Under the pieces are notes generated by a model, which was given only the letters and a program-made list of their open reading frames with translations, had not been told where the DNA came from and ran no database searches. From positions 62,001 to 126,000 of the forward strand of contig NZ_SRLE01000002.1 in NCBI RefSeq assembly GCF_004745945.1: DNA of 64,000 nucleotides, given 5' to 3'. Below, in pieces: positions 25,616 through 32,669 of this stretch (position 1 is the first letter of the stretch; every line of letters begins with the position of its first letter). Made by a program: the position numbers and the translations under genes. Origin of the DNA: Mangrovimicrobium sediminis. Its GTDB lineage: Bacteria > Pseudomonadota > Gammaproteobacteria > Pseudomonadales > Halieaceae.

Positions 25616-26512
25616 GTGTTCCGATTCCCACTCGCCGTTTTCTGCCTGGCGACCATCCTGGTATTTCCCGCGGCCGCCGGTGCCGCCGAGGAGGCGCCGC
25701 GCGTCAAGATCACGCCGATCAAGGGCCCCCTGTACGAGTTGCAGGGCAGTGGTGGCAACGTGGTCGCCTCCGTCGGTGACGACGGCGTACTGTTGATCGA
25801 CTCGGACTACGCCGAGTACGCCCCCGCCTACGAGGCGGCGCTGGCCGGCCTGAGCAGCGTGCCCGGCGCCCCGCGCTTCCTGTTCAACACCCACTGGCAT
25901 TTCGATCACGTGGGCGGCAACGCCTACTGGGGCGAGCAGGGCACGCTGATTGCCGCTCATGACAATGTCTACCAGCGCATGAGCACCCGCCAGGAAATGA
26001 AGGTGTTCAACCGCGTGGTCGAGCCCAGCCCGGCGGCGGCGCTGCCGGTCATCACCTATGCCGATGAAGTAGCGGTGCATTTCAACGGCGACCTGGTGCG
26101 CGCCCGGCACTACCCGCACGGGCACACGGACGGCGACAGCATCATCTTCTTCACCGGGCAGAATGTCGTGCACATGGGCGACCACGTGTTCAAGGGGGCC
26201 TTCCCCTTTATCGATATCGGTTCCGGCGGCAATGCGTTCAGCTTCATCGACAACCTGCGCGCCGTGCACGGCCAGGTCAACGACGAAACCGTACTGGTGC
26301 CCGGCCACGGCGCCGGCTTCCTCGACCGCGCGGGCCTCGCCGCCTACATCGAGGTCCTCGCGACCACCGCGGAGTACACCCGCGCGCAACTGGCCGCCGG
26401 CAAGTCGGTGGAGGAGATCGCCGCGCAGGACTGGTGGGAGCAGTACGCCAGCTACGGACAGGGCTTCATCGACACCGCGTCATGGGTCAGCTTCATCGCG
26501 GGCAGCCTGTAA
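25616..26512 (+). CDS. Exported metallo-beta-lactamase-fold hydrolase
   Basis: The protein (298 residues) has a signal peptide (FPLAVFCLATILVFPAAAGAA) followed by an MBL domain. Zinc ligands are NTHWHFDHVGGN (His-x-His-x-Asp-His), the later HYPHGHTDGDS, MGDHVFKG and VPGHGAGF. It should be a periplasmic hydrolase; the substrate is unknown, and members of this branch include beta-lactamase-like and lactonase-like enzymes. The start is set at GTG 25616 because a perfect AAGGAGGT lies five bases upstream. The in-frame ATG at 25595 lacks such a site and would include that sequence in the coding region. Confidence 0.85.
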   Translation: MFRFPLAVFCLATILVFPAAAGAAEEAPRVKITPIKGPLYELQGSGGNVVASVGDDGVLLIDSDYAEYAPAYEAALAGLSSVPGAPRFLFNTHWHFDHVGGNAYWGEQGTLIAAHDNVYQRMSTRQEMKVFNRVVEPSPAAALPVITYADEVAVHFNGDLVRARHYPHGHTDGDSIIFFTGQNVVHMGDHVFKGAFPFIDIGSGGNAFSFIDNLRAVHGQVNDETVLVPGHGAGFLDRAGLAAYIEVLATTAEYTRAQLAAGKSVEEIAAQDWWEQYASYGQGFIDTASWVSFIAGSL

Positions 26513-26554
26513 ACGGCCGTTAGCGCGCGGCTTGTAGTGAGTGGCCTGTAGTGA

Positions 26555-26586
26555 GCAGTGTAGTGCGGAGGCAGTGTAGTGCGGAG
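26555..26586. repeat. Two perfect 16-bp tandem repeats
   Basis: The unit GCAGTGTAGTGCGGAG occurs twice without a gap, at 26555-26570 and 26571-26586. Two further TGTAGTGAG copies lie just upstream (about 26533-26555). It ends eight bases before the GTG start of the desaturase-like gene, so it occupies the leader where a ribosome binding site should be; GCGGAG of the second copy may serve that role. Replication slippage is the simplest origin. Confidence 0.75.
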
Positions 26587-26594
26587 ATAGCCCC

Positions 26595-27842
26595 GTGAAC
26601 CTGGTCCAGTACGCGGTTCCCTTTTTCATCCTGGCCATGCTCGTCGAGCTGGCCTGGGGCGTATCCCGCGGCCGCAATACCTACCGTATCAACGACAGCG
26701 TCGGCAGCCTCTCCCTCGGCGTGCTCAGCCAGGCGCGGCGATTCGTCACCCTCGGTATCGGCGGCTACGTCTATCACCTGGTGACCGAATACTTCTCCCT
26801 GCCATTGCTCGACGCCGGGCACTGGAGCACCTGGCTGCTGGCCCTGGTGCTGTACGACTTCTGCTATTACTGGCTGCACCGCCTGGGCCACGAGCGCAGC
26901 ATCCTGTGGGCCGCCCACGTCGCCCATCACCAGAGCGAGGAGTACAACCTGAGCACGGCGCTGCGCCAGACCAGCACAGGCTTCCTGCTCGGCTGGGTCT
27001 TTTATGTGCCCATGTACCTGCTCGGCATTCCCGCCGAAGTGGTGGTGACCGCGGGCGCGATCAACCTGATTTACCAGTTCTGGGTGCACACCGAACATAT
27101 TCCCAAACTGGGCTGGTACGAGTGGGTGTTCGTCACGCCATCCAACCACCGGGTGCACCACGCGCAGAACGACATCTACATGGATCGCAACTACGGCGGC
27201 ATGTTTATCCTCTGGGACCGCCTGTTCGGCACCTTCCAGGAGGAACTGGCCGAGGAGCCCCCGGTGTTCGGCATCCGCGGCCCGCTGCGCAGTTTCAGCC
27301 CGCTGCGCGCGCTGACCCACATCTACGCGGACATGGCCCGCGACAGCTGGTACACCCGCGACTGGCGCGACAAGCTGCGCGTGTGGGTGGCGCGCACCGG
27401 CTGGCGGCCGGCGGACGTGGCGGCCGCGAACCCGCGACCCAAGCCCGAGCTGGCGGCGTTTCGCAAGTACGACCCGGCGGTCGCCGCCCGGGTGCCGCTG
27501 TATGCGTTGTTCCAGCTGGTCGCGTCGATTGCCCTGCTGCTGTGGATGCAGTCAGCGCAGCTGTCCTACGCGGCAGGTTTCCTTGGCTGGTGCGTGCTGC
27601 TGGCGACCCTCAGCCTGGCGGCGGCCTGGCTCGACGGGCGGCCGGCGCGGTGGGTCCTGGCGCTTGAAGGTGTGCGTCTGCTGGCTAGCGCGCTGCTGCT
27701 GGTGTGGGGCGCGGATGCCGTTTCCGGTGCCCTGCTGGCGGCGCTGGCCTACCTGGTCCTGAGCGCGGCCTGGCTGGTTCAGCTCGGGCGCAGCAGCGAT
27801 TGCGGTTCCAGGCTGGCCGACGCCGAGCCGTTGTCCACGTAG
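26595..27842 (+). CDS. Sterol desaturase/fatty acid hydroxylase family membrane protein
   Basis: A di-iron membrane oxygenase family protein of 415 residues. The three histidine clusters are visible: WLHRLGHE, AAHVAHHQSEEYN and NHRVHHAQND, plus HTEHIPKLGW. Several membrane helices surround them, and the C-terminal 110 residues add four more hydrophobic helices not found in the shortest family members. The GTG at 26595 starts the predicted first helix. The 3' end overlaps the convergent yaeQ gene by 64 bases. The substrate could be a sterol, hopanoid, carotenoid or alkylglycerol and cannot be told from sequence. Confidence 0.86.
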   Translation: MNLVQYAVPFFILAMLVELAWGVSRGRNTYRINDSVGSLSLGVLSQARRFVTLGIGGYVYHLVTEYFSLPLLDAGHWSTWLLALVLYDFCYYWLHRLGHERSILWAAHVAHHQSEEYNLSTALRQTSTGFLLGWVFYVPMYLLGIPAEVVVTAGAINLIYQFWVHTEHIPKLGWYEWVFVTPSNHRVHHAQNDIYMDRNYGGMFILWDRLFGTFQEELAEEPPVFGIRGPLRSFSPLRALTHIYADMARDSWYTRDWRDKLRVWVARTGWRPADVAAANPRPKPELAAFRKYDPAVAARVPLYALFQLVASIALLLWMQSAQLSYAAGFLGWCVLLATLSLAAAWLDGRPARWVLALEGVRLLASALLLVWGADAVSGALLAALAYLVLSAAWLVQLGRSSDCGSRLADAEPLST

Positions 27843-28321
27843 ATCACGCCGCCGGTCACCGACACGTTGAGTTGTGCGCCGCGCTCCAGCAGTTTGGCGG
27901 CAGCCTCGACCTCCTCCCAGTCAAACTGCCACAGCTCGAGGCGCGGCAGGTCCTCTAGGGCGGCGCGTTCCTTCTGCCACCAGGTGCCCGAACTGCGGCC
28001 GAAGGCATAGACGATCACTGTCGCGGCGCGGCCGCAGGCCTTGCGCAGGCGCGTCGGCTCCGGCTGTCCTACCTCGATCCAGGCGGCGATGTCGCCGTTG
28101 TCCTGCACTTGCCACAGGGCCGGCTCGTCGGTATTCGACAGGCCGCGGCCGAACTCCAGCCCCGGTCCCGCATTCAGGCAGTAGGCGAGCAGGCGCACCG
28201 CGAGACGCTCCAGGGTTTCCGAGGGGTGCCGGGCGAGGGTCAGGGTGAGGTCCTCGTAGTGCTGGCGATCCATGTCCGCCAGCGCGACCTGCGCCTTGTA
28301 GATCGTCGGTTTCAGGGCCAT
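27779..28321 (-). CDS. yaeQ: YaeQ family protein
   Basis: The 180-residue product matches E. coli YaeQ (181 residues), a PD-(D/E)XK nuclease-fold protein of uncertain role. Recognisable stretches are MALKPTIYKAQVALADMDR, ETLERLAVRLLAYCLNA, FGRGLSNTDEPALW, WIEVGQPEPTRLRKA and WWQKERAALEDLP. The start at 28321 overlaps the stop of the upstream 115-residue membrane protein as ATGA. The 3' end overlaps the convergent desaturase-like gene by 64 bases. Confidence 0.93.
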   Translation of the reverse strand: MALKPTIYKAQVALADMDRQHYEDLTLTLARHPSETLERLAVRLLAYCLNAGPGLEFGRGLSNTDEPALWQVQDNGDIAAWIEVGQPEPTRLRKACGRAATVIVYAFGRSSGTWWQKERAALEDLPRLELWQFDWEEVEAAAKLLERGAQLNVSVTGGVIYVDNGSASASLEPQSLLRPS

Positions 28322-28668
28322 CAGGCAGTCTCCTCGCCGCGGCGTCGCCACAGCACGGTGGCGCACAGGGCGGCGAGCAGGGTATCGGCGAGCAGGGCGA
28401 GCGCGGTGCCGGCGCTCAACTCGCCGGTGGTGTAGTGCAGGCGCAGCGCCGCCGCGGCCAGCGGTGCGGCCACGCCGAGGTACAGCGACAACTTGCCGCG
28501 GCCGGCCAGGCCGAGGGCGATAAACAGGTAGACCGTACCCTGCATCAGTGAGGCCAGCGCCGCCCAGTCCAGTGCCCGCAGCCACAGGGAGCCGATATGG
28601 CCGGCGCCGCAGGCGATCGCCAGTGCGGCCGAGCCGTGGCGCAGGTTGGGGCGGGGCAGGGCGGGCAT
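28321..28668 (-). CDS. Small four-helix membrane protein of unknown function
   Basis: This 115-residue protein has about four hydrophobic segments (for example LAIACGAGHIGSLWLRAL, LMQGTVYLFIALGLAG and TALALLADTLLAALCATVL) separated by short loops. I recognise no family. It begins six bases after mvaB and its stop overlaps the start of yaeQ, so it is translated as part of the ivd-mvaB-yaeQ minus-strand unit. Codon use matches its neighbours, which supports its being real. Confidence 0.75.
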   Translation of the reverse strand: MPALPRPNLRHGSAALAIACGAGHIGSLWLRALDWAALASLMQGTVYLFIALGLAGRGKLSLYLGVAAPLAAAALRLHYTTGELSAGTALALLADTLLAALCATVLWRRRGEETA

Positions 28669-28674
28669 GCGCGC

Positions 28675-29571
28675 TCAGGCCTTCAGTGCGTTGGCGACAT
28701 GCGAGGCACAGGGAATGTCCAGCGCCGCGCAGACGTGCCGCGCGGCGTCCACCAGGCGCGGCAGGTTGATACCGGTCTCGATACCCATACCGTGCAGCAT
28801 GTAGACCACGTCCTCGGTGGCCACGTTGCCCGCGGCACCGGCGGCGTAGGGGCAGCCGCCGAGGCCGGCGACCGAGGCGTCGACGGTGGCGATGCCGCGC
28901 TGCAGCGCAACCAGGATATTGGCCAGGGCCTGGCCGTAGGTGTCGTGGCAGTGCACGGCCAGTTTATGTGCGGGGAACTCGCTCAGTATCAGGTCCAGTA
29001 ACCGCGCCATGCTGCCGGCGGTACCGGTGCCGATAGTGTCGCCGATGGAGACCTCGTAGCAACCCATGTCGAAGAGCGCCCGGGTCAGCGCATGGACCGC
29101 ATGCGGGTCCACCTCGCCCTCGTAGGGGCAGCCCAGGGCGCAGGAGATGTAGCCGCGCAGGGGCACTCCGGTTTCACTGGCGGCGGCCGCGACCGGCGCC
29201 AGGCGCTCCAGGCTCTGCTCGATGCTGCAGTTGGTGTTCTTCTGCGAAAAGCTCTCCGAGGCGGCGGTCATGATTGCGATCTCGTCCGCCGCCACCGCCA
29301 TGGCGCGCTCGAAGCCCTTGAGATTGGGGGTGAGTGCGGTGTAGCGCACACCCGGCGCGCGGCGCACCTGGCGGAATACCGCCTCGCTGTCCGCCATTTG
29401 CGGTACCCACTGCGGGTTGACGAAGCTGCCGGTCTCGATGACCGTCAGGCCGGCCGCGGCGAGGTCGTCGAGCAGGCGCAGGCGGGCCGCCAGCGGAATC
29501 TGCTCGGGCCGGTTCTGCAGGCCGTCGCGGGGGCCGACTTCCACCAGCGTGACACGGGAGGGGAGGGTCAT
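28675..29571 (-). CDS. mvaB: Hydroxymethylglutaryl-CoA lyase
   Basis: This enzyme cleaves HMG-CoA to acetoacetate and acetyl-CoA, the last step of leucine catabolism. The 298-residue TIM-barrel protein has VEVGPRDGLQNRPEQIP at the N-terminus, SIGDTIGTGTAGSMARLL, LAVHCHDTYGQALAN with metal-binding histidines, and the active-site block SVAGLGGCPYAAGAAGNVA with the catalytic cysteine. It follows isovaleryl-CoA dehydrogenase by 37 bases. The methylcrotonyl-CoA carboxylase and methylglutaconyl-CoA hydratase genes that often lie between them are absent. Confidence 0.95.
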   Translation of the reverse strand: MTLPSRVTLVEVGPRDGLQNRPEQIPLAARLRLLDDLAAAGLTVIETGSFVNPQWVPQMADSEAVFRQVRRAPGVRYTALTPNLKGFERAMAVAADEIAIMTAASESFSQKNTNCSIEQSLERLAPVAAAASETGVPLRGYISCALGCPYEGEVDPHAVHALTRALFDMGCYEVSIGDTIGTGTAGSMARLLDLILSEFPAHKLAVHCHDTYGQALANILVALQRGIATVDASVAGLGGCPYAAGAAGNVATEDVVYMLHGMGIETGINLPRLVDAARHVCAALDIPCASHVANALKA

Positions 29572-29608
29572 GGCTGCCTTGTCATCAGGTGCGGGGAGGC
29601 GCGCCGGT

Positions 29609-30775
29609 TCAGCGGCTGGCGTTGAACAGCTCGCGGCCGATCAGCATGCGGCGGATCTCCGAGGTGCCGGCGCCGATCTCGTAGAGCTTGGCGTCGCGCA
29701 GCAGGCGCCCGGTATTGGCCTCGTTGGTATAGCCGAAGCCGCCCATGGCCTGGATCGCCTCCAGCGCGCACTGGGTAGCTTTCTCCGCGGTGTACAGGAT
29801 CACCGCGGCGCAGTCCTGGCGCGTTTCCTCGCCGCGGTCGCAGGCGGCGGCGACGGCATAGAGGTAGGCGCGGCTGGCGTTGAGGTCGGCGTACATGTCG
29901 GCCAGTTTGCCCTGCATCAGCTGGAACTCGCCGATGGACTTGCCGAACTGCTTGCGGTCGTGCAGGTAGGGCAGCACCTCGTCGATGCAGGCCTGCATGA
30001 TGCCCACCGGCCCGGCGGCGAGGACGGTGCGCTCGTAGTCCAGGCCGGACATGAGGATGCCGACGCCGTCGCCCTCGTTCTTGAGCAGGTTTTCCGCCGG
30101 TACCGCGCAGTCCTCGAATACCAGCTCGCAGGTGTTGGAGCCGCGCATGCCCAGCTTGTCGAGCTTGGGCGAGCGGGAGAAACCGGGCAGGTCGCGTTCC
30201 ACGATGAACGCGGAGATACCCTTCGAGCCCGCCGCCGGGTCGGTCTTGGCGTAGACGATGTACACATCCGCGTCCGGCCCGTTGGTGATCCACATCTTGG
30301 TGCCGTTGAAGATGTACACGTCGCCCTCGCGGCGCGCCTGCAACTGCATGCTGACGACGTCGGAGCCGGCGTTGGCCTCGCTCATGGCCAGTGCGCCGAT
30401 CTTTTCCCCGGCGCACAGGCCGGGCAGGTACTTCTCTTTCTGCGATTCGGTGCCGTGCTTGCGCAGCTGGTTCAGGCACAGGTTGGACATGGCGCCGTAG
30501 GAAAGACCCACGGAGGCCGAGGCGCGGCTGATCTCTTCCATGACGATCGAGTGGGCCAGGTAACCCATGCCCGAGCCGCCGTAGGCCTCCTCCACGGTGA
30601 TGCCGAGGATGCCCATGTCGCCGAACACCCGCCACAGCTCGTTGGGGAAGGCGTTGTCGCGGTCGATCTGCGCCGCGCGCGGGGCGATCTCCTTCAGGCA
30701 CATCTGGCGCACTGCGTCGCGCAGCATGTCGATGTCTTCGCCGAGGCCGAAATTGAGGGACGGGTAGCTGCTCAT
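29609..30775 (-). CDS. ivd: Isovaleryl-CoA dehydrogenase
   Basis: An FAD-dependent acyl-CoA dehydrogenase of 388 residues. The segment [17 protein letters not shown] carries the glutamate at the position used as base by isovaleryl-CoA dehydrogenases, rather than the C-terminal position of most acyl-CoA dehydrogenases. The signatures [13 protein letters not shown] and [11 protein letters not shown] and the C-terminal [19 protein letters not shown] are standard. It oxidises isovaleryl-CoA to 3-methylcrotonyl-CoA in leucine breakdown and passes electrons to ETF. It heads the ivd-mvaB-membrane protein-yaeQ unit and diverges from birA. Confidence 0.92.
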   Translation of the reverse strand: MSSYPSLNFGLGEDIDMLRDAVRQMCLKEIAPRAAQIDRDNAFPNELWRVFGDMGILGITVEEAYGGSGMGYLAHSIVMEEISRASASVGLSYGAMSNLCLNQLRKHGTESQKEKYLPGLCAGEKIGALAMSEANAGSDVVSMQLQARREGDVYIFNGTKMWITNGPDADVYIVYAKTDPAAGSKGISAFIVERDLPGFSRSPKLDKLGMRGSNTCELVFEDCAVPAENLLKNEGDGVGILMSGLDYERTVLAAGPVGIMQACIDEVLPYLHDRKQFGKSIGEFQLMQGKLADMYADLNASRAYLYAVAAACDRGEETRQDCAAVILYTAEKATQCALEAIQAMGGFGYTNEANTGRLLRDAKLYEIGAGTSEIRRMLIGRELFNASR

Positions 30776-30877
30776 GGGGAATTCCTGTGTTGCTGCATTG
30801 CGGCGCGGGGCGGCGGCGCCCGCCAGCGGCAGACAGTATAGCGAGCTGCGCGGTGAAGTAGGAGGGCGCGGCCCGAG

Positions 30878-30909
30878 CTGTGCCTGATATCAGCTGTGCC
30901 TGTTATCAT
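30878..30909. promoter_or_regulatory. Imperfect 16-bp direct repeat forming the birA promoter region
   Basis: Two adjacent copies, CTGTGCCTGATATCAG (30878-30893) and CTGTGCCTGTTATCAT (30894-30909), differ at a few positions. The second ends in TATCAT, a fair -10 hexamer about 30 bases before the birA ATG. The duplication may have created or doubled a regulator site. No biotin-operator palindrome like that of the E. coli bio operon was recognised. Confidence 0.45.
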
Positions 30910-30939
30910 CCGCTGATCGTGCACGACTTGCGTAACACC

Positions 30940-31920
30940 ATGACCAGTTCACCGCTGCTAACCCTGCTCGCCGACGGCGAGTTCGTCTCCGGCCAGACCC
31001 TCGCCGACGCCCTGGGCGTCAGCCGCACCGCGGTGTGGAAACAGCTCAACAAGCTGGGCGAACTCGGCCTCGAGGTCGAGTCGATCAAGGGTCGCGGCTA
31101 CCGAATCCCTGGCGGCATCGAGTTGCTGGATGCGGACGCGGTGCGCGCGGCGATGAATCCGCAGGCGCTGGGCCTGCTGGCGCAGCTGGACCTGCGCGAC
31201 GAACTGGGCTCCACCAATGCCGAGGCCATGGCCCAGGTGGCCGCCGGCCGGCGCAGCGGCTACGTGTGCTGCGCCGAGCGCCAGAGTGCCGGGCGCGGCC
31301 GGCGCGGCCGGCCCTGGGTCAGTCCTTTCGCCCGCAACCTCTATTGCTCCGCGGTCTGGGAATACGCCCAGGGCGCGGCGGCGCTGGAGGGCCTGAGCCT
31401 CGCGGTGGGTGTGGCGGTGGCGCGGGCGCTGCAGCGCGCCGGTGTGGCCGACGTGCAACTGAAGTGGCCCAACGACGTGCTGCACGGCGGCAACAAGCTC
31501 GGCGGTATCCTGCTGGAGATGAGCGGCGACGCCGCCGGCCCCTGCCAGGTGGTGGTGGGCATCGGCATCAACGTTGATATGCCGCCCACCGCGGGTGCGG
31601 ACATCGACCAGCAGTGGACCGATGTGCGCCGCGCCGCCGGTGGCCCGGTGCCGGGTCGCAGCGTCCTGCTCGGTTACCTGCTGGACGAGTTGCTGCCCAT
31701 GCTGGCGGATTTCGAGCAGGGCGGCTTCGCCCCCTGGCGCATGGCCTGGGAAGCGCTGGACGCCTATGCCGGGCAGCCGGTGGTACTGGCCAGCGGCGAG
31801 CGGCGCGTCGCCGGTGTGGCGCGCGGTGTGGACGAGCGCGGCGCGCTGCGCCTGGAAACCGCGGCCGGCGGTGTGCAGAGTGTGTTTGGCGGCGAAATCT
31901 CCCTGCGGCCCGCGTCGTGA
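30940..31920 (+). CDS. birA: Biotin-protein ligase / biotin operon repressor
   Basis: BirA activates biotin with ATP and attaches it to carrier proteins such as the acetyl-CoA carboxylase BCCP. The 326-residue protein has both halves. The N-terminal winged helix (GQTLADALGVSRTAVWKQLNKL) allows DNA binding. The ligase core has the biotinyl-AMP loop GRGRRGRPW, LKWPNDVLHGGNKLGGILLE and VVVGIGINVDM. The ATG at 30940 is preferred to one at 30880 since the HTH begins shortly after. The stop overlaps the GTG of coaX as GTGA. Confidence 0.96.
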   Translation: MTSSPLLTLLADGEFVSGQTLADALGVSRTAVWKQLNKLGELGLEVESIKGRGYRIPGGIELLDADAVRAAMNPQALGLLAQLDLRDELGSTNAEAMAQVAAGRRSGYVCCAERQSAGRGRRGRPWVSPFARNLYCSAVWEYAQGAAALEGLSLAVGVAVARALQRAGVADVQLKWPNDVLHGGNKLGGILLEMSGDAAGPCQVVVGIGINVDMPPTAGADIDQQWTDVRRAAGGPVPGRSVLLGYLLDELLPMLADFEQGGFAPWRMAWEALDAYAGQPVVLASGERRVAGVARGVDERGALRLETAAGGVQSVFGGEISLRPAS

Positions 31921-32660
31921 ACTGTCCCTGCCTGCAGATCGACCTCGGCAACAGCAGTGCCAAGTGGCGGCTGGTGGACGATGGCCAGGTGCTGGCCCGG
32001 GGTCGCTACGGTCGCGATGATCCCGCCAGCCGCGAAGCCCTGCTGGGTGTAGCGCCGGTGCCGGTAGCAATCTGGGTGTCCAGCGTGGCCGATGCGGAGC
32101 ACGAGTCACAACTTGTGACCATGCTGGGCGAGCGCTGGGGCGTGGAACCCTGGTTTGCACGTACCCCCGCCCACTGCGCGGGCCTCTCCAACAGTTACGC
32201 CGAGCCGCAGCGCATGGGCGTAGACCGCTGGCTGGCGATGCTCGGCGCGCGCGCCCGTTGCGCCGACAGGCTGTGTGTGGTGGATGCCGGTTCTGCCCTG
32301 ACCATCGACCTGGTGGATGCCGGCGGGCGCCACGAGGGTGGCTACATCATTCCCGGCGCCCGCCTGATGGAGCGCGCGCTGTTGCTCGACACCGGTCGCG
32401 TGCGCTTCGAGCAGGACCCCCAGTACGACCTGGCCCCGGGCACCTCCACTGCGCAGGCGGTGCGCCACGGCATTGCCCTGGCCCAGGCCGGCGCTGTCCA
32501 ACAGGCCCTGGCCCAGGCCGGCGAACCAGCGCCTGCGCTGTTCTTCTGTGGTGGCGACGGGGCCCTGCTGCGCGACCTGCTCGGCGAGCCCGGCGAGTTC
32601 GCCGCGGACCTGGTCTTCGAGGGCCTGCAGGTGATGGCCGCCGAGCAGGGAACTCAATAG
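31917..32660 (+). CDS. coaX: Type III pantothenate kinase
   Basis: CoaX phosphorylates pantothenate, the first step of coenzyme A synthesis. It has 247 residues with ASKHA-fold motifs: LQIDLGNSSAKWR (phosphate 1), YAEPQRMGVDRWLAMLGA and VVDAGSALTIDLVD (phosphate 2). The start GTG at 31917 overlaps the birA stop; the birA-coaX order is common in gammaproteobacteria. It ends ten bases before the convergent acyltransferase gene. Confidence 0.95.
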   Translation: MNCPCLQIDLGNSSAKWRLVDDGQVLARGRYGRDDPASREALLGVAPVPVAIWVSSVADAEHESQLVTMLGERWGVEPWFARTPAHCAGLSNSYAEPQRMGVDRWLAMLGARARCADRLCVVDAGSALTIDLVDAGGRHEGGYIIPGARLMERALLLDTGRVRFEQDPQYDLAPGTSTAQAVRHGIALAQAGAVQQALAQAGEPAPALFFCGGDGALLRDLLGEPGEFAADLVFEGLQVMAAEQGTQ

Positions 32661-32669
32661 CGACGCGGT

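Noticed and set aside
26533..26586. Possible start of a CRISPR array
   Set aside because: Repeats are 16 bases, only two perfect copies, with no spacers and no cas genes.
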